This document shows, piece by piece, positions 16,814 to 25,763 of a stretch of 64,000 bases of DNA. The stretch is taken from the NCBI RefSeq assembly GCF_014287675.1, contig NZ_JACOPQ010000002.1, positions 413,609 to 477,608 of the forward strand, given 5' to 3'. Within the stretch, counting starts at the first letter, position 1, and each line of letters begins with the position of its first letter. The position numbers and the translations under genes were made by a program. Below the pieces are notes generated by a model. That model was not told where the DNA came from. It saw nothing but the letters and a program-made list of their open reading frames with translations, and searched no databases. This stretch comes from Lawsonibacter faecis (lineage in GTDB: Bacteria > Bacillota > Clostridia > Oscillospirales > Oscillospiraceae).

Positions 16814-16839
16814 AGAGAAGCCGGCAAAACCGGCTTCTC
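16814..16839. terminator. bidirectional hairpin between integrase and tRNA-Ser
   Basis: GAGAAGCCGG-CAAAA-CCGGCTTCTC is a perfect 10-bp stem with A and T-rich flanks. It can end both the integrase transcript and the opposing tRNA transcript. Confidence 0.75.
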
Positions 16840-16843
16840 AGGT

Positions 16844-16931
16844 TGGCGGAGGGTTAGGGATTCGAACCCTAGGTGCCTTGCGGCACACGACTTTTCGAGA
16901 GTCGCACCTTCGACCACTCGGACAACCCTCC
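16844..16931 (-). tRNA. tRNA-Ser (anticodon CGA)
   Basis: 88 nt on the minus strand including encoded CCA (16844-16846 read TGG on plus). Acceptor GGAGGGT pairs with ACCCTCC, the D-arm has GAGTGG, the anticodon stem GACT/AGTC flanks loop CTCGAAA (anticodon CGA, codon UCG), the class II variable arm is GTGCCGCAAGGCAC, and the T-arm has TTCGAAT. The 3' end faces the integrase, so this gene is the likely attB. Confidence 0.95.
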
Positions 16932-17248
16932 AAGTTGTATCTTCACCCAATCCGCTTTGGAAAATGGGGAGAACTGATGGGGAGAACTCAAAGATTTTTT
17001 TGTTTTCGAACCCTCGAAAACCTGCATAAATCAAGACTTTTTCGGGTGGAGCGTTCCACGAAGCGATTCCGATTTCGAGTCAAGCTCGTTATGACCACTT
17101 CGATACCGCTCCGTGCAGCCTTAATAAGATACCGCATTTACGGGTTTTTGTCAATGTTTAAGACCCGCGTGTTTTCGCTTTTTTGTGCATGTTCGGCATG
17201 ATATTGCGCACTCGCGGTAAATGCCGCGAGTTTTGATTGAAATGGTGA
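16932..17248 (-). promoter_or_regulatory. gene-free stretch with minus-strand promoter for tRNA-Ser
   Basis: On the minus strand TTGACA (17154-17149), a 17-bp spacer and TATCTT (17131-17126) form a good sigma-A promoter about 190 bp before the tRNA. A small inverted repeat, TTTTCGA/TCGAAAA, lies near 17000-17020. No gene is supported in this stretch. Confidence 0.55.
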
Positions 17249-17278
17249 TTGACCGGTGGTAAAATAAGCTAATATTAT
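17249..17278 (+). promoter_or_regulatory. promoter of the solute-binding protein gene
   Basis: TTGACC at 17249-17254, 18-bp spacer, TATTAT at 17273-17278, about 30 bp before the start codon. Confidence 0.6.
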
Positions 17279-17306
17279 AAAAGCGATTTTATGGAGGATG
17301 GATCAA

Positions 17307-18764
17307 ATGAAGCTGTGGAGAAGAGTACTGGCGCTGGGGCTGTGCGCGGCGTCCTGCCTGACGCTCCTGGGAGGGTGCGCCGGAGAAGGCGCTGGAAAAG
17401 GCAAAGACCCGCTGGCAATCACCATCTGGCATTACTACAACAGCGACCAGCAGCAGATCTTCGATCAGCTGGTGCAGGAGTACAACGAGTCCGTCGGCGC
17501 GGAGCAGGGCGTGGTGGTGGTGGCCCACAGCTACGGCGGCGTGAACGAGCTCAACGAGAAGGTGCTGGACGCGGTCCACGGCAGAGTGGGCGCGGAGGAG
17601 GTGCCCGACGTGTTCGCCTCCTATGCCGACACCGCCTATGAGATCAGCAGCATGGGCAGGGTGGCCGACATCTCCCAGTACCTGACCGCGGAGGAGCAGG
17701 CCCGGTACGTGACCTCCTACCTGGATGAGGGGCGCTTTGAGGAGGGGGCGGGCTTCCGGATCTTCCCCATTGCCAAGGCTACGGAGCTGCTCTTCCTCAA
17801 CGAGACCGTCTGGGAGGAATTCTGTGCGGCCACCGGGACCGGGGAGGACGCGCTTACCACCTGGGAGGGCGTAACCGCCGTGTCCGAGGCCTACTACGAC
17901 TGGACCGACGGGCAGACCCCCGACGTGCCCGACGACGGCAGGGCCTTCTTCGGCCGGGACGCCTTCGCCAACTACATCATCATCGGCAGCATGCAGCTCG
18001 GCGTGGAGCTGTTCCAGGTGAAGGACGGCAAGGTCACGCTGAATGTGGACGAGGCCGTCATGCGCCGCCTGTGGGACAACTACTACGTGCCCTACGTCAA
18101 CGGCTGGTTCACCGCCAAGGGCCGCTTCCGCAGCGACGACATCCGCACCGGCGACCTGGTTGCCTGCGTGGGTTCCAGCAGCGGCGCGTCCTTCTTCACC
18201 TCTGAGGTCACCCAGGACGACGGCAGCACCTACCCTATCGTCGGGGGCGTGCGCGCCCTGCCCAATTTTGCCGGAACCGACCCGATGGCGGTCCAGCAGG
18301 GGGCGGGCATGGTGGTCACCAAATCCAACGCCGAGCGGGAGAAGGCGGCGGTGGACTTCCTCAAGTGGTTTACCCAGCCGGAGCAGAACGTCCGCTTCGC
18401 CATGGCCTCGGGCTACCTGCCCGTGACCTACGAGGGCAATGATACCGAGCGCATCGCCCTGACGGCGGAGGAGAACGGCCAGGCCATGTCCAAGGTCCTG
18501 AAGGAGAGCGTGGACATCGGCGTGGCCATGACGGGGGAGTACGCCCTCTATACCAGCAAGGCGTTTGAGCACGGCTCCGCCGCCCGCGCCGTGGCGGAGA
18601 GCTCCATGAAGGACAAGGCGGCCGGAGACCGCTCTGAGGTGGAGGCGCTGATGGCCTCCGGCCTCTCCCGTGGGGAGGCTGTGGCCCGGTACGACACCGA
18701 GGAGAATTTCCAGGCCTGGCTCCAGGCCTTCCGGCAGGCGCTGGAGAGCGCCGTCGCGGAGTAA
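17307..18764 (+). CDS. extracellular solute-binding lipoprotein (family 1)
   Basis: 485 aa. Residues 1-24 are a lipoprotein signal with lipobox LLGGC (Cys24). The mature part begins LAITIWHYYNSD and has the features of family 1 ABC sugar-type binding proteins (VPDVFASYADT; a hinge-like GVRALPNF; late DFLKWFTQPEQNVRFAMASGYLPV, typical of this family). Start at 17307 gives proper spacing from TGGAGG; 17298 is too close. No permease or ATPase gene is nearby. The next gene, 30 bp on, is a membrane cache-GGDEF-EAL protein, so the lipoprotein may present a ligand to that sensor instead of to a transporter. Confidence 0.85.
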   Translation: MKLWRRVLALGLCAASCLTLLGGCAGEGAGKGKDPLAITIWHYYNSDQQQIFDQLVQEYNESVGAEQGVVVVAHSYGGVNELNEKVLDAVHGRVGAEEVPDVFASYADTAYEISSMGRVADISQYLTAEEQARYVTSYLDEGRFEEGAGFRIFPIAKATELLFLNETVWEEFCAATGTGEDALTTWEGVTAVSEAYYDWTDGQTPDVPDDGRAFFGRDAFANYIIIGSMQLGVELFQVKDGKVTLNVDEAVMRRLWDNYYVPYVNGWFTAKGRFRSDDIRTGDLVACVGSSSGASFFTSEVTQDDGSTYPIVGGVRALPNFAGTDPMAVQQGAGMVVTKSNAEREKAAVDFLKWFTQPEQNVRFAMASGYLPVTYEGNDTERIALTAEENGQAMSKVLKESVDIGVAMTGEYALYTSKAFEHGSAARAVAESSMKDKAAGDRSEVEALMASGLSRGEAVARYDTEENFQAWLQAFRQALESAVAE

Positions 18765-18794
18765 AAAAGCCGGAAGCTCCGGCCGAGAGAGGAG

Positions 18795-21700
18795 ATGAGC
18801 CGATTGGAGAGACGAAAGCAGCGGTCCAGGACAACATTTCGCAGGATGCTGGCCCTGCTCCTGGCGGTACTGCTGATCCAACTGCTCATCTACCTGATCG
18901 TCTTTTTCAAGGGGGGCATCCTGGAACAGACGGAGGACAATGCCTTCTATATCCTCAGTGAGCGCACGGCGAACCGGAAGGTATACCTGGAAAACGACAT
19001 GGTCAGCCGCTGGTCCAACCTGGCCGAGGGGGAGAGCGAGGTCCTGACCGCGGTGTCCGCCGTGCTGGAGCGGCACGGCGTGGGGATAGAGGCCCTTATG
19101 ACCGATCAGGCCCTCTGCCAGGAGGTGGTGGCGTCCACGGCGGACGACATCGTCTCCATGCTCCGCCGCAACGGGGTCACCGGCGCCTTCCTGGTGCTGG
19201 ACTGTCCGGGGGAGAACGAGGCACGGCCCGGCGTCTACATCCGGGATTACGACCCCGCCAGCTTTTCCGCGGACAACAAGGACCTGCTGATGGAGCGGGG
19301 CCTGCCTGAGATGGGCCGTATTCTGGGCATCACCATGGACAGCTACTGGAGCGCCCTGTACCGCTTCCGCGGGGAGGACGCAGCCTTCTTCCACGAACCG
19401 GTGGACGCGGCGAGGAGCGCGCCGGTCCGGGACCGCAAGAGCCAGTACTTCGGCCACTGGAGCGGCCGTTTTTCCCTGAGCGAATCGGACCGGCCGGTGG
19501 CGGCCTACTCCATTCCGCTGATCTGGGAGGACGGCACGGTGTTCGGCGTGCTGGGCGTGGACCTGACGGTGGACTATCTGGCCGAGCAGCTCAAGTACGA
19601 CGAGCTGGGGGAGGAGCGCTCGGGCGCGTACTTCCTGGGCATCAGCCGGGACGGCGGGACGACCTACGAGACGGTCTGCACCAGCGGCCCCAATTTCCGG
19701 GCCTATTTCGGCCAGGCGGACACCCTGGCCGTGGAGGCCGGCCGGCACGAGAACATTGTGACCCTGGGCAGCGACAGCTATACGGACAGCACCATCTACG
19801 GCGCGGTGCAGAGGCTGAAGCTCTACAACACCAACACGCCCTTCGAGGGCGAGGTGTGGGCGCTGATCGGCATCATCAGCGGCGAGCACCTGCTCAGCTT
19901 CTCACACCAGATACGCTCCATGCTGCTGGTGTCCACCCTGGTGTCCCTGCTGCTGGGACTGGTGCTGACTATCCTGGCGACGAAGAACTTCACGAAGCCC
20001 ATCGCCGATCTGGTGGACGATCTGCAGAGGAGCGACCCGGATAAGCCCATCCGCCTGCGGCGCATCAACATCACTGAGATTGACGCGCTGACCGGGGCGG
20101 TGGAGGACCTCTCCAACGCGGCGGCGGAGTCGGCCTCCCGCATCTCCAAAATCGTGGCCATGTCCCATATCCCCATCGGCGTGTGCGAGTACAAGAAGGG
20201 CGGGGACCGGGCCTTCTGCAGCCGCAACCTGTTCACGGTGCTGGACTGGCCCGAGCGCCCCGAGGGGGACGCTTATCTCCCCCGGGAGGAGTTCGACCGC
20301 CGCATCGAGGAGATTACCAGGCGGGGCGGCGCCGGGCCGGGAGAGGAACAGGTCTTCCGCCTGTCCCGGGAGGGCGGGCGGGACCGCTGGGTCCAGCTCT
20401 TCTACCGGGAAGAGGGGGAGACCGTCCTCAGCGCGTTCCTGGACGTGACGGACGATGTGGAGGCCAAGCGGAAGATTGAGTACGAGCGGGATTTTGACAT
20501 TCTCACCGACCTCTATAACCGCCGGGCCTTCGACGAGCACATGGACAATCTCTTCAACGGGCGGGGGCCGGGCGCACTGAAGGTGGCCGCGCTGCTCATG
20601 CTGGACCTGGACAACCTCAAGTACGTCAACGACGGCTACGGGCACGACAGCGGCGACCGCTACATCCAGGCGTTTGCCCACTGCCTGGAGTACTTCTACG
20701 GCTGCCGCAGCGTGGTGGGCCGCCGGTCCGGCGATGAGTTCAACGTCTTTCTCTACGGGTATGAGAGCCGGGAGGAGCTGCGGAAAAACGTGGCTGAGTT
20801 CTGGACGCTGGTGGGGGAGACCCACATTACCCTGCCCACCGGGGAGCAGATGCGGGTGCGGGCCTCCGGCGGCCTTGCGTGGTATCCCGACGATGCGGAC
20901 AATTACGAGCAGCTGCTCCGGCTGGCGGATTTCGCCATGTACAGCATCAAACACACGGTAAAGGGGAGCATCCAGGAGTTCAGCCGGGAGGAGTACGGGC
21001 GCAAATCCATCCTCATCCAGGGGCAGGACGCCCTCAACCAGCTCATCGACGGGCGCATGGTGCGCTATGCCGTCCAGCCCGTGGTCTCGGCGCGGGACGG
21101 GGCTGTTTACGGCTACGAATTCCTCATGCGGCCCACGCTGAAGCAGCTGTCCAGCCTTCAGGACCTTTTCCTGCTGGCCAAGGCCCAGTCCAAGCTCCTC
21201 CAGCTGGAGGAGCTGACCTGGTTTGAGGCGATGGACGCCTTTGCGCGCCTGACCCGCAGCGGCGCGCTGGGGGGAGAGGCGCGGGCCTTCATCAACTCCA
21301 TCGGCAACCAGTACCTCACCTCGGACGACGAAAAGCGGCTGGAGCGCAAGTACGGGGACCTGCTCAGCCGGTTGGTCATAGAGATCACGGAGAACGAGGA
21401 GACCAGCGCGGAGCTCACCGAGCGCAAGAAGGCGGCCGCCGCCGCGTGGGGCGCGCAGATTGCGCTGGACGACTTCGGCACCGGCTTCAACAGCGAGAGA
21501 ATCCTGGTGGATATCGCGCCGGATATTGTGAAGGTGGACATCTCCATTGTCCGGGAGATCAATTTAAACCCCAACCGGCAGGCCCTGCTGCGCAACCTCA
21601 TCGGCTACGCCAGGGAGCGGGGCATTATGGTGCTGGCCGAGGGGGTGGAGACCCGGGAGGAGCTTGAGACCCTCATCGCCATGGGGGTGGACTATCTGCA

Positions 21701-21797
21701 GGGCTTTTACCTGGCCCGGCCCGATTTCGGGGTGCCCAAGGTGCCTGTGGGGGTCGTGGAGGAGATTGGGAAGTTCTACCGGGAATACCGTACATAA
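18795..21797 (+). CDS. membrane cache-HAMP-GGDEF-EAL protein (cyclic-di-GMP signalling)
   Basis: 1000 aa. Membrane segments at about 18-38 and 374-397 flank a large extracytoplasmic cache-type sensor. HAMP-like and PAS-like parts fill about 398-560. GGDEF domain about 565-720 with the active-site loop RRSGDEF (near 644), a permitted Ser-for-Gly variant. EAL domain about 745-995 with EFL in place of EAL (near 773), but EITENE, DDFGTGF, KVDISIV and EGVET retained. It should make or break cyclic-di-GMP; the EFL change leaves phosphodiesterase activity uncertain. The gene directly follows the binding lipoprotein. Confidence 0.9.
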   Translation: MSRLERRKQRSRTTFRRMLALLLAVLLIQLLIYLIVFFKGGILEQTEDNAFYILSERTANRKVYLENDMVSRWSNLAEGESEVLTAVSAVLERHGVGIEALMTDQALCQEVVASTADDIVSMLRRNGVTGAFLVLDCPGENEARPGVYIRDYDPASFSADNKDLLMERGLPEMGRILGITMDSYWSALYRFRGEDAAFFHEPVDAARSAPVRDRKSQYFGHWSGRFSLSESDRPVAAYSIPLIWEDGTVFGVLGVDLTVDYLAEQLKYDELGEERSGAYFLGISRDGGTTYETVCTSGPNFRAYFGQADTLAVEAGRHENIVTLGSDSYTDSTIYGAVQRLKLYNTNTPFEGEVWALIGIISGEHLLSFSHQIRSMLLVSTLVSLLLGLVLTILATKNFTKPIADLVDDLQRSDPDKPIRLRRINITEIDALTGAVEDLSNAAAESASRISKIVAMSHIPIGVCEYKKGGDRAFCSRNLFTVLDWPERPEGDAYLPREEFDRRIEEITRRGGAGPGEEQVFRLSREGGRDRWVQLFYREEGETVLSAFLDVTDDVEAKRKIEYERDFDILTDLYNRRAFDEHMDNLFNGRGPGALKVAALLMLDLDNLKYVNDGYGHDSGDRYIQAFAHCLEYFYGCRSVVGRRSGDEFNVFLYGYESREELRKNVAEFWTLVGETHITLPTGEQMRVRASGGLAWYPDDADNYEQLLRLADFAMYSIKHTVKGSIQEFSREEYGRKSILIQGQDALNQLIDGRMVRYAVQPVVSARDGAVYGYEFLMRPTLKQLSSLQDLFLLAKAQSKLLQLEELTWFEAMDAFARLTRSGALGGEARAFINSIGNQYLTSDDEKRLERKYGDLLSRLVIEITENEETSAELTERKKAAAAAWGAQIALDDFGTGFNSERILVDIAPDIVKVDISIVREINLNPNRQALLRNLIGYARERGIMVLAEGVETREELETLIAMGVDYLQGFYLARPDFGVPKVPVGVVEEIGKFYREYRT

Positions 21798-21801
21798 AAC
21801 C

Positions 21802-21832
21802 GGAAGCGCCGCCCCGGAGGGGCGGCGCTTCC
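21802..21832. terminator. terminator after the cache-GGDEF-EAL gene
   Basis: GGAAGCGCCGCCCC and GGGCGGCGCTTCC form a 13-bp GC-rich stem with a short loop, 5 bp after the stop codon. Confidence 0.8.
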
Positions 21833-21947
21833 GCAGTCTTTCAAAAAAACCTCCGCAGAAAAAGCCCCGCAGAGCTGCGCCGCCCGCGGGCGGCGCAGTC
21901 AAATGGATATCGGTCATTTCCGGGGACAGGGGGCATGGGGCCTTCCG

Positions 21948-22952
21948 CTAAAAAACGGCGTTGTCCCCGACCGCGGCGAGGAGCGTCTCCAAAAGCGCAG
22001 GTAAAACCGCCGGGTCTCCCGGCAGGTTCACGATGAGCGCGCCGCCGCGGATCATGGCGGTCCCCCGGTCCAGCACGGCGTTTTGGGAGAGGGCGAGCCA
22101 TCCCGCCCGCAGGGCGGCGGAGAGGCCGGGAACGGCGCGCTCCGCCGCGTCGCAGGCCGCCTCGGGGGCGCAGTCCCAGCGGGAGAGGCCGCAGCCGCCC
22201 ACTGTGATCACCAGATCGGCCCCGCCGCACAGCCGCCGCAGCTCCGCGCCAAGCATGGCGCGGTCGCAGGGGAGGAGGCCGGTGGAGACGACCCGCCAGC
22301 CTGCGCCGTTCAGGCAGCGGACAGCCACGGGCCCGGCGGCGTCAGGCCGCTCCCCGGCGTAGGCGGCGTCGCTCACGGAGAGAACGGCGGCCCGTCCGCC
22401 CCTGTCGGCAGGCGCCGGGGCGGCGGGCGGGGCGCCCGCCGGTTCCGGCTCGCCCCGCTGCCGCCGGAGCCAGCCCGTTAAAAAGGCGGAAACCGCGCCG
22501 GGCGAGAGGGGTAAAGTGGGAACGCCATACAGGGAAAAGGGCGCGTCGGTGACCACGGCGAGCAGGGTGGAGGGGTCACAGACGGCCCTGTCAGACACCG
22601 GGGGCCGCACCAGCTCCAGCTTGGGCCAGAAGCTGTGGTCGAAGCCCTCCAGCAGCACCAGGTCCGCGTCCCGGAACTGGGAGATGAAATGGCTCTCGGC
22701 GGCGCAGCCCTGCCGGACGACCAGGGAACGCCTCTCGTCGTAGACGGCGCAGCCCAGGGCGCCCGCGGCCAGCAGCCGGTCCGCCTCCGCGCCGGGGAGG
22801 GGGCCGGGGGCGAGGGCCTTCGTCCGCCGGACGACGGCCGTCCGTATGCGCGCGGCGCGCAGAAGGGGGAGCAGGCCCTCGATCAGTGCGCTCTTGCCCA
22901 CGCCGGGCGCGCCGCATACCGCCACCGCCCGGGGGACGGTCGCTCCCCTCAC
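21948..22952 (-). CDS. mobB: MobB-type GTPase fused to MogA/MoaB-like domain
   Basis: 334 aa from a GTG that overlaps the moeA stop (GTGA). The N-terminal half (about 1-165) is MobB: P-loop GAPGVGKSALIEGL and the region ADLVLLEGFDHSFWPKLEL that matches the conserved MobB EGFK segment. The C-terminal half (about 190-334) resembles the MogA/MoaB molybdopterin-binding fold (VLSVSDAAYAGERPD, then DLVITVGGCGLS and the closing NLPGDPAVLPALLETLL). It would assist guanylation and adenylation or insertion of molybdenum cofactor. It forms an operon with moeA. Confidence 0.78.
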   Translation of the reverse strand: MRGATVPRAVAVCGAPGVGKSALIEGLLPLLRAARIRTAVVRRTKALAPGPLPGAEADRLLAAGALGCAVYDERRSLVVRQGCAAESHFISQFRDADLVLLEGFDHSFWPKLELVRPPVSDRAVCDPSTLLAVVTDAPFSLYGVPTLPLSPGAVSAFLTGWLRRQRGEPEPAGAPPAAPAPADRGGRAAVLSVSDAAYAGERPDAAGPVAVRCLNGAGWRVVSTGLLPCDRAMLGAELRRLCGGADLVITVGGCGLSRWDCAPEAACDAAERAVPGLSAALRAGWLALSQNAVLDRGTAMIRGGALIVNLPGDPAVLPALLETLLAAVGDNAVF

Positions 22953-24157
22953 GCCCGGAAGGGGCGCACGGCCACCGCGTCCCCCACAGCCAGCGCGCCG
23001 GTGCCGGCGGGGATGTCCACCAGGCAGTTGCACAGGGCCAGGGAGGCCAGGGAGCCGGAGGCCTGGCTGTCGGGGAGCGTCACCTCTCCGCCGGAGAAGA
23101 CGCCCCGCAGGAAGCGGCGAGCGGGACTGGCCTTGGGGAAGGGGGTGGCAAGACGGCCACGGGTGAGGCGGGGCAGCAGATCCGGGCAGCCTGAGAGTAC
23201 CGCCAGCGCGGGCCCGGCCAGCACCTCGAAGGTGGCGGCGGCGGCGTAGGGGTTGCCCGATAGGGAGAGGATGGGCGTGCCCCGGCAGCGGGAGTAGAAG
23301 AGGTGCCCGCCGGGCTTTACCCTCACCTGATAGAAAACCTGCTCCGCGCCCAGGAGGGGCAGAGCCTCGTGGAGGATGTCCTTTGTCCCCACGGAGACGC
23401 CGCCGGTGGTAATCAGGAGATCACAGTGAGCGGCGGCCGCCGCCAGGGCGCGGGCAAGGGCTTCGGGCTCGTCGCAGCAGGCGCCCGCCGCAACCGGCTC
23501 GGCGCCCAGCTCCAGCAGCCGGGCGCGGAGAAGATAGCGGTTGGCGTCGTAAATCTGCCCCGGCAGGAGGGGCGCGCCGGGCTCCGCCAGCTCGTCCCCG
23601 GTGGCGAAGACCGCCACCCTGGGCCGGCGGCGGACGCTCACCCGGGCCATGCCCAGGCTTGCCAGCAGGCCGACGGCGGCGGCGTTCAGCCGCAGCCCGG
23701 CGGGGAGCAGAACGTCCCCGGCGCGGTAGTCGTCCCCCCGGGGGACAAAGTTGTCAAAGGGCCGCAGGGCGCGGCGAACGGCCACCGTCTCCGTTCCGCA
23801 GTCGGTGTCCTCCTGACGCACCACGGCGTCGCAGCCCTGGGGGAGCATGGCCCCGGTCATAATGCGCACGGCCTGGCCCGGACCCACGGGGACGGCGGAG
23901 GCCTGTCCGGCGCAGAGGCTGTCCACCACGCGCAGCACGGCGGGGCGGAGGTCGTCCGCGCCAGCCAGGTCGGCGGCACGGAGGGCGTACCCGTCCAGGG
24001 GGGAGCGGTTGAACGGAGGCTGATCCCGGGGGGCGGCCACGTCGGCGGCGAGGACCCGGCCGGCGGCCTCGTCCAGAGGGACCGTCTGTTCCTGGGTGGG
24101 GGAGAGATCACGGGTGAGCAGGGAAACCGCTTCTTCCAATTCCAGCTTGGTTTGCAT
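22949..24157 (-). CDS. moeA: molybdopterin molybdenumtransferase MoeA
   Basis: 402 aa, the normal MoeA length. Start at 24157 follows CAGGAGGT with good spacing; a much longer frame upstream is not used. Typical signatures: PPFNRSPLDGYALR near residue 50, GQAVRIMTGAMLPQGCDAVVRQED about 100-125, VAVFATGDEL near 190, LLITTGGVSVGTKD near 260 and LSLSGNPYAAAATFEVL near 315, then the C-terminal beta domain. It inserts molybdate into adenylated molybdopterin. With the downstream MobB/MogA fusion it implies at least one molybdo-enzyme in the cell, none of which is in this window. Confidence 0.93.
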   Translation of the reverse strand: MQTKLELEEAVSLLTRDLSPTQEQTVPLDEAAGRVLAADVAAPRDQPPFNRSPLDGYALRAADLAGADDLRPAVLRVVDSLCAGQASAVPVGPGQAVRIMTGAMLPQGCDAVVRQEDTDCGTETVAVRRALRPFDNFVPRGDDYRAGDVLLPAGLRLNAAAVGLLASLGMARVSVRRRPRVAVFATGDELAEPGAPLLPGQIYDANRYLLRARLLELGAEPVAAGACCDEPEALARALAAAAAHCDLLITTGGVSVGTKDILHEALPLLGAEQVFYQVRVKPGGHLFYSRCRGTPILSLSGNPYAAAATFEVLAGPALAVLSGCPDLLPRLTRGRLATPFPKASPARRFLRGVFSGGEVTLPDSQASGSLASLALCNCLVDIPAGTGALAVGDAVAVRPFRA

Positions 24158-24180
24158 GGCGTATGACCTCCTGCGTAAAA

Positions 24181-24211
24181 AGAGCGGACCGGCAGGACGC
24201 CGGTCCGCTCT
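24181..24211. terminator. terminator between the GGDEF gene and moeA
   Basis: AGAGCGGACCGGC pairs perfectly with GCCGGTCCGCTCT around a five-base loop; minus-strand T-rich flank. It ends the upstream GGDEF transcript before moeA. Confidence 0.8.
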
Positions 24212-24291
24212 GGTATATTCAAGTATATCAGACCCGGCGAAAAAAGACAACCGCCGCGGCGGAGCGGGCCGCTGAATATCGGGGCGCCCGC

Positions 24292-25467
24292 TCATTGGGC
24301 GCGGGGGCCCTTGGGCAGGGGGTCGTTTGCGCAGGGCGGCGGGCCGTTTTCCCCGTCCGTAATGCAGTAGGCGTCCTTTCCCTCCCGCTTGGCGCGGTAC
24401 ATGGCCGCGTCGGCGGCCTGGAAGAGGTCGGCAAAGCACCGTCCGTTCCGGGGGTAGAAGGCGGCGCCCACGCTGCAGGTGAAGCGGTAGGAGCCGCGCC
24501 CGTCCCCGGAGCGGGCGGCCAGGGCCCGGCAGACCTCGTCGGCCTTCCGGCGGACCAGGGCCTCGTCCGCCGCGCCGGGCATGAAGATGAGAAACTCGTC
24601 GCCCCCCGCACGGGCCAGCACATCGCTGCCCCGGAAGGTCTCCCGGAGGATCTGGGCTGTAAGGCGGAGGGCATTGTCGCCCGTCGCGTGGCCGCAGCTG
24701 TCGTTGATGGACTTGAAATTGTCCAGATCCAGCATCAAAAGGGCGCCGCCCCCCTTGGCGCAGGGGGAGTTGCGCCACTCCTCCAGCCGCATGGCGAAGG
24801 CGCTCTTGTTCAGAAGACCGGTCAGGTCGTCCAGGGTGGAGCGGGCGATCAGGGCCTCCTCCCGGGCCTTCCGGGCGTCGATATCCTCAAAGCGGCCCAT
24901 GAGCATCATGGGGGCGCCGTGGCTGTCGTGGATGGCGATGGATTTGCACTCGTACCATACGTAGCTCCCGTCCCGGTGGCGCAGGCGGAACTCCAGCGCG
25001 GCCTCCCGCCCCGCGGCGGGTGGATTGCGGTAGAGGGCCTCCACCCGGGGCCGGTCCTCCCCGTGGAGCAGGGAGCGGAAGAGCGCGGCCCCCGTAAGGC
25101 TTCGTGCCTCGGGGGGCAGATCCAGGCCGGGGGGCAGATTGTCGCTGAGGCGCAGTCCGCCGGTCTCATAGCTGAGCTCGAAGAGGCAGGTATTGGCAAA
25201 GTGGGAGAGCAGATAGAATTGCCCCCGTTCCGTTACCAGGCGGCGGGTCTTCTCCTTTTGGAGCAGAAACAATATAAAGCCCACCAGCACCAGCAAGGCC
25301 GTCAGCAGCAGGCAGAGCAGAACCGCGCGCAGAAGCAGGGCGGCGGCCGCCTCATGGTAATGATAGCGCAGCCGGGCGGCAAAATCATAGAAGATTAGAA
25401 TAACAGTGGAGAGCAGCAGAAGAATGGCGGCTGCCGCCAGTGCGAACGAAATGCGATGGCGTTTCAA
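24292..25467 (-). CDS. membrane PAS-GGDEF diguanylate cyclase
   Basis: 391 aa from a TTG preceded by GAGAGGAGGAG; upstream ATG codons in frame have no site. Two membrane segments lie at about 7-25 and 42-68. A PAS domain of about 105-220 ends in FRLRHRDGSYVWYECKSIAI and MGRFEDIDARK. The GGDEF domain, about 228-385, has LTGLLNK, LDLDNFKSINDSCGHATGD and an intact RAGGDEF active site near 289. It should synthesise cyclic-di-GMP. Single gene with its own terminator. Confidence 0.9.
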   Translation of the reverse strand: MKRHRISFALAAAAILLLLSTVILIFYDFAARLRYHYHEAAAALLLRAVLLCLLLTALLVLVGFILFLLQKEKTRRLVTERGQFYLLSHFANTCLFELSYETGGLRLSDNLPPGLDLPPEARSLTGAALFRSLLHGEDRPRVEALYRNPPAAGREAALEFRLRHRDGSYVWYECKSIAIHDSHGAPMMLMGRFEDIDARKAREEALIARSTLDDLTGLLNKSAFAMRLEEWRNSPCAKGGGALLMLDLDNFKSINDSCGHATGDNALRLTAQILRETFRGSDVLARAGGDEFLIFMPGAADEALVRRKADEVCRALAARSGDGRGSYRFTCSVGAAFYPRNGRCFADLFQAADAAMYRAKREGKDAYCITDGENGPPPCANDPLPKGPRAQ

Positions 25468-25660
25468 GGGGCTCCTCCTCTCTTGGCGCGGGGTCTGACC
25501 CAATCCGACGCAAGCCGTGGCCATGCGACTCGTGCCGGCCTCTCTGACTCTTGCGCAATGATACACCAATATATGGAAAAATGCAATAGACTTAGAAAAA
25601 ATTACCATAAACGGCAAGGAAGAGCCGGGAGAGGCAAGGCCTTTTCAGGGGAGGAGGCTT

Positions 25661-25670
25661 GTGGTATAAT
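25661..25670 (+). promoter_or_regulatory. extended -10 promoter before gluQRS
   Basis: GTGGTATAAT gives an extended -10 (TG-N-TATAAT at 25662-25670), about 95 bp before the gluQRS start. No clear -35. Confidence 0.6.
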
Positions 25671-25763
25671 GACTGTGAAACGGTCACTTTGGGCGCTGAA
25701 ACAGGGTTTCGGGCCGAAAACAGGCTGCAGGTTTCAATCGGACGTGTCTGGTGGGAAAAGCAC

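Larger units (their letters stand above)
1..16843. mobile_element. right arm of an integrative element inserted at tRNA-Ser(CGA)
   Basis: The integrase gene stops 33 bp before the CCA end of a tRNA-Ser gene, the usual position for the integrase end of a tRNA-targeting element. Upstream of it lie an excisionase-like gene, ParB-like genes, a PemK/MazF toxin, a LexA-type repressor and an ImmA/IrrE protease, a typical accessory set. Base composition is visibly more AT-rich than the DNA right of the tRNA. No conjugation or relaxase gene and no left attachment site lie in the window, so the left boundary and the element class (ICE, IME or phage-like) are unknown. Confidence 0.7.

Noticed and set aside
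16932..17288. Small genes between the tRNA and the binding-protein gene
   Set aside because: Frames are short, without ribosome sites, and cover the tRNA and its promoter.
17289..19889. 866-aa open frame on the minus strand opposite the binding protein and GGDEF-EAL genes
   Set aside because: Arises from high GC and codon bias of the plus-strand genes; low-complexity His/Gly/Val-rich translation without domains or ribosome site.
22635..24166. Plus-strand frames opposite mobB and moeA
   Set aside because: Antisense shadows; moeA and mobB motifs are on the minus strand.
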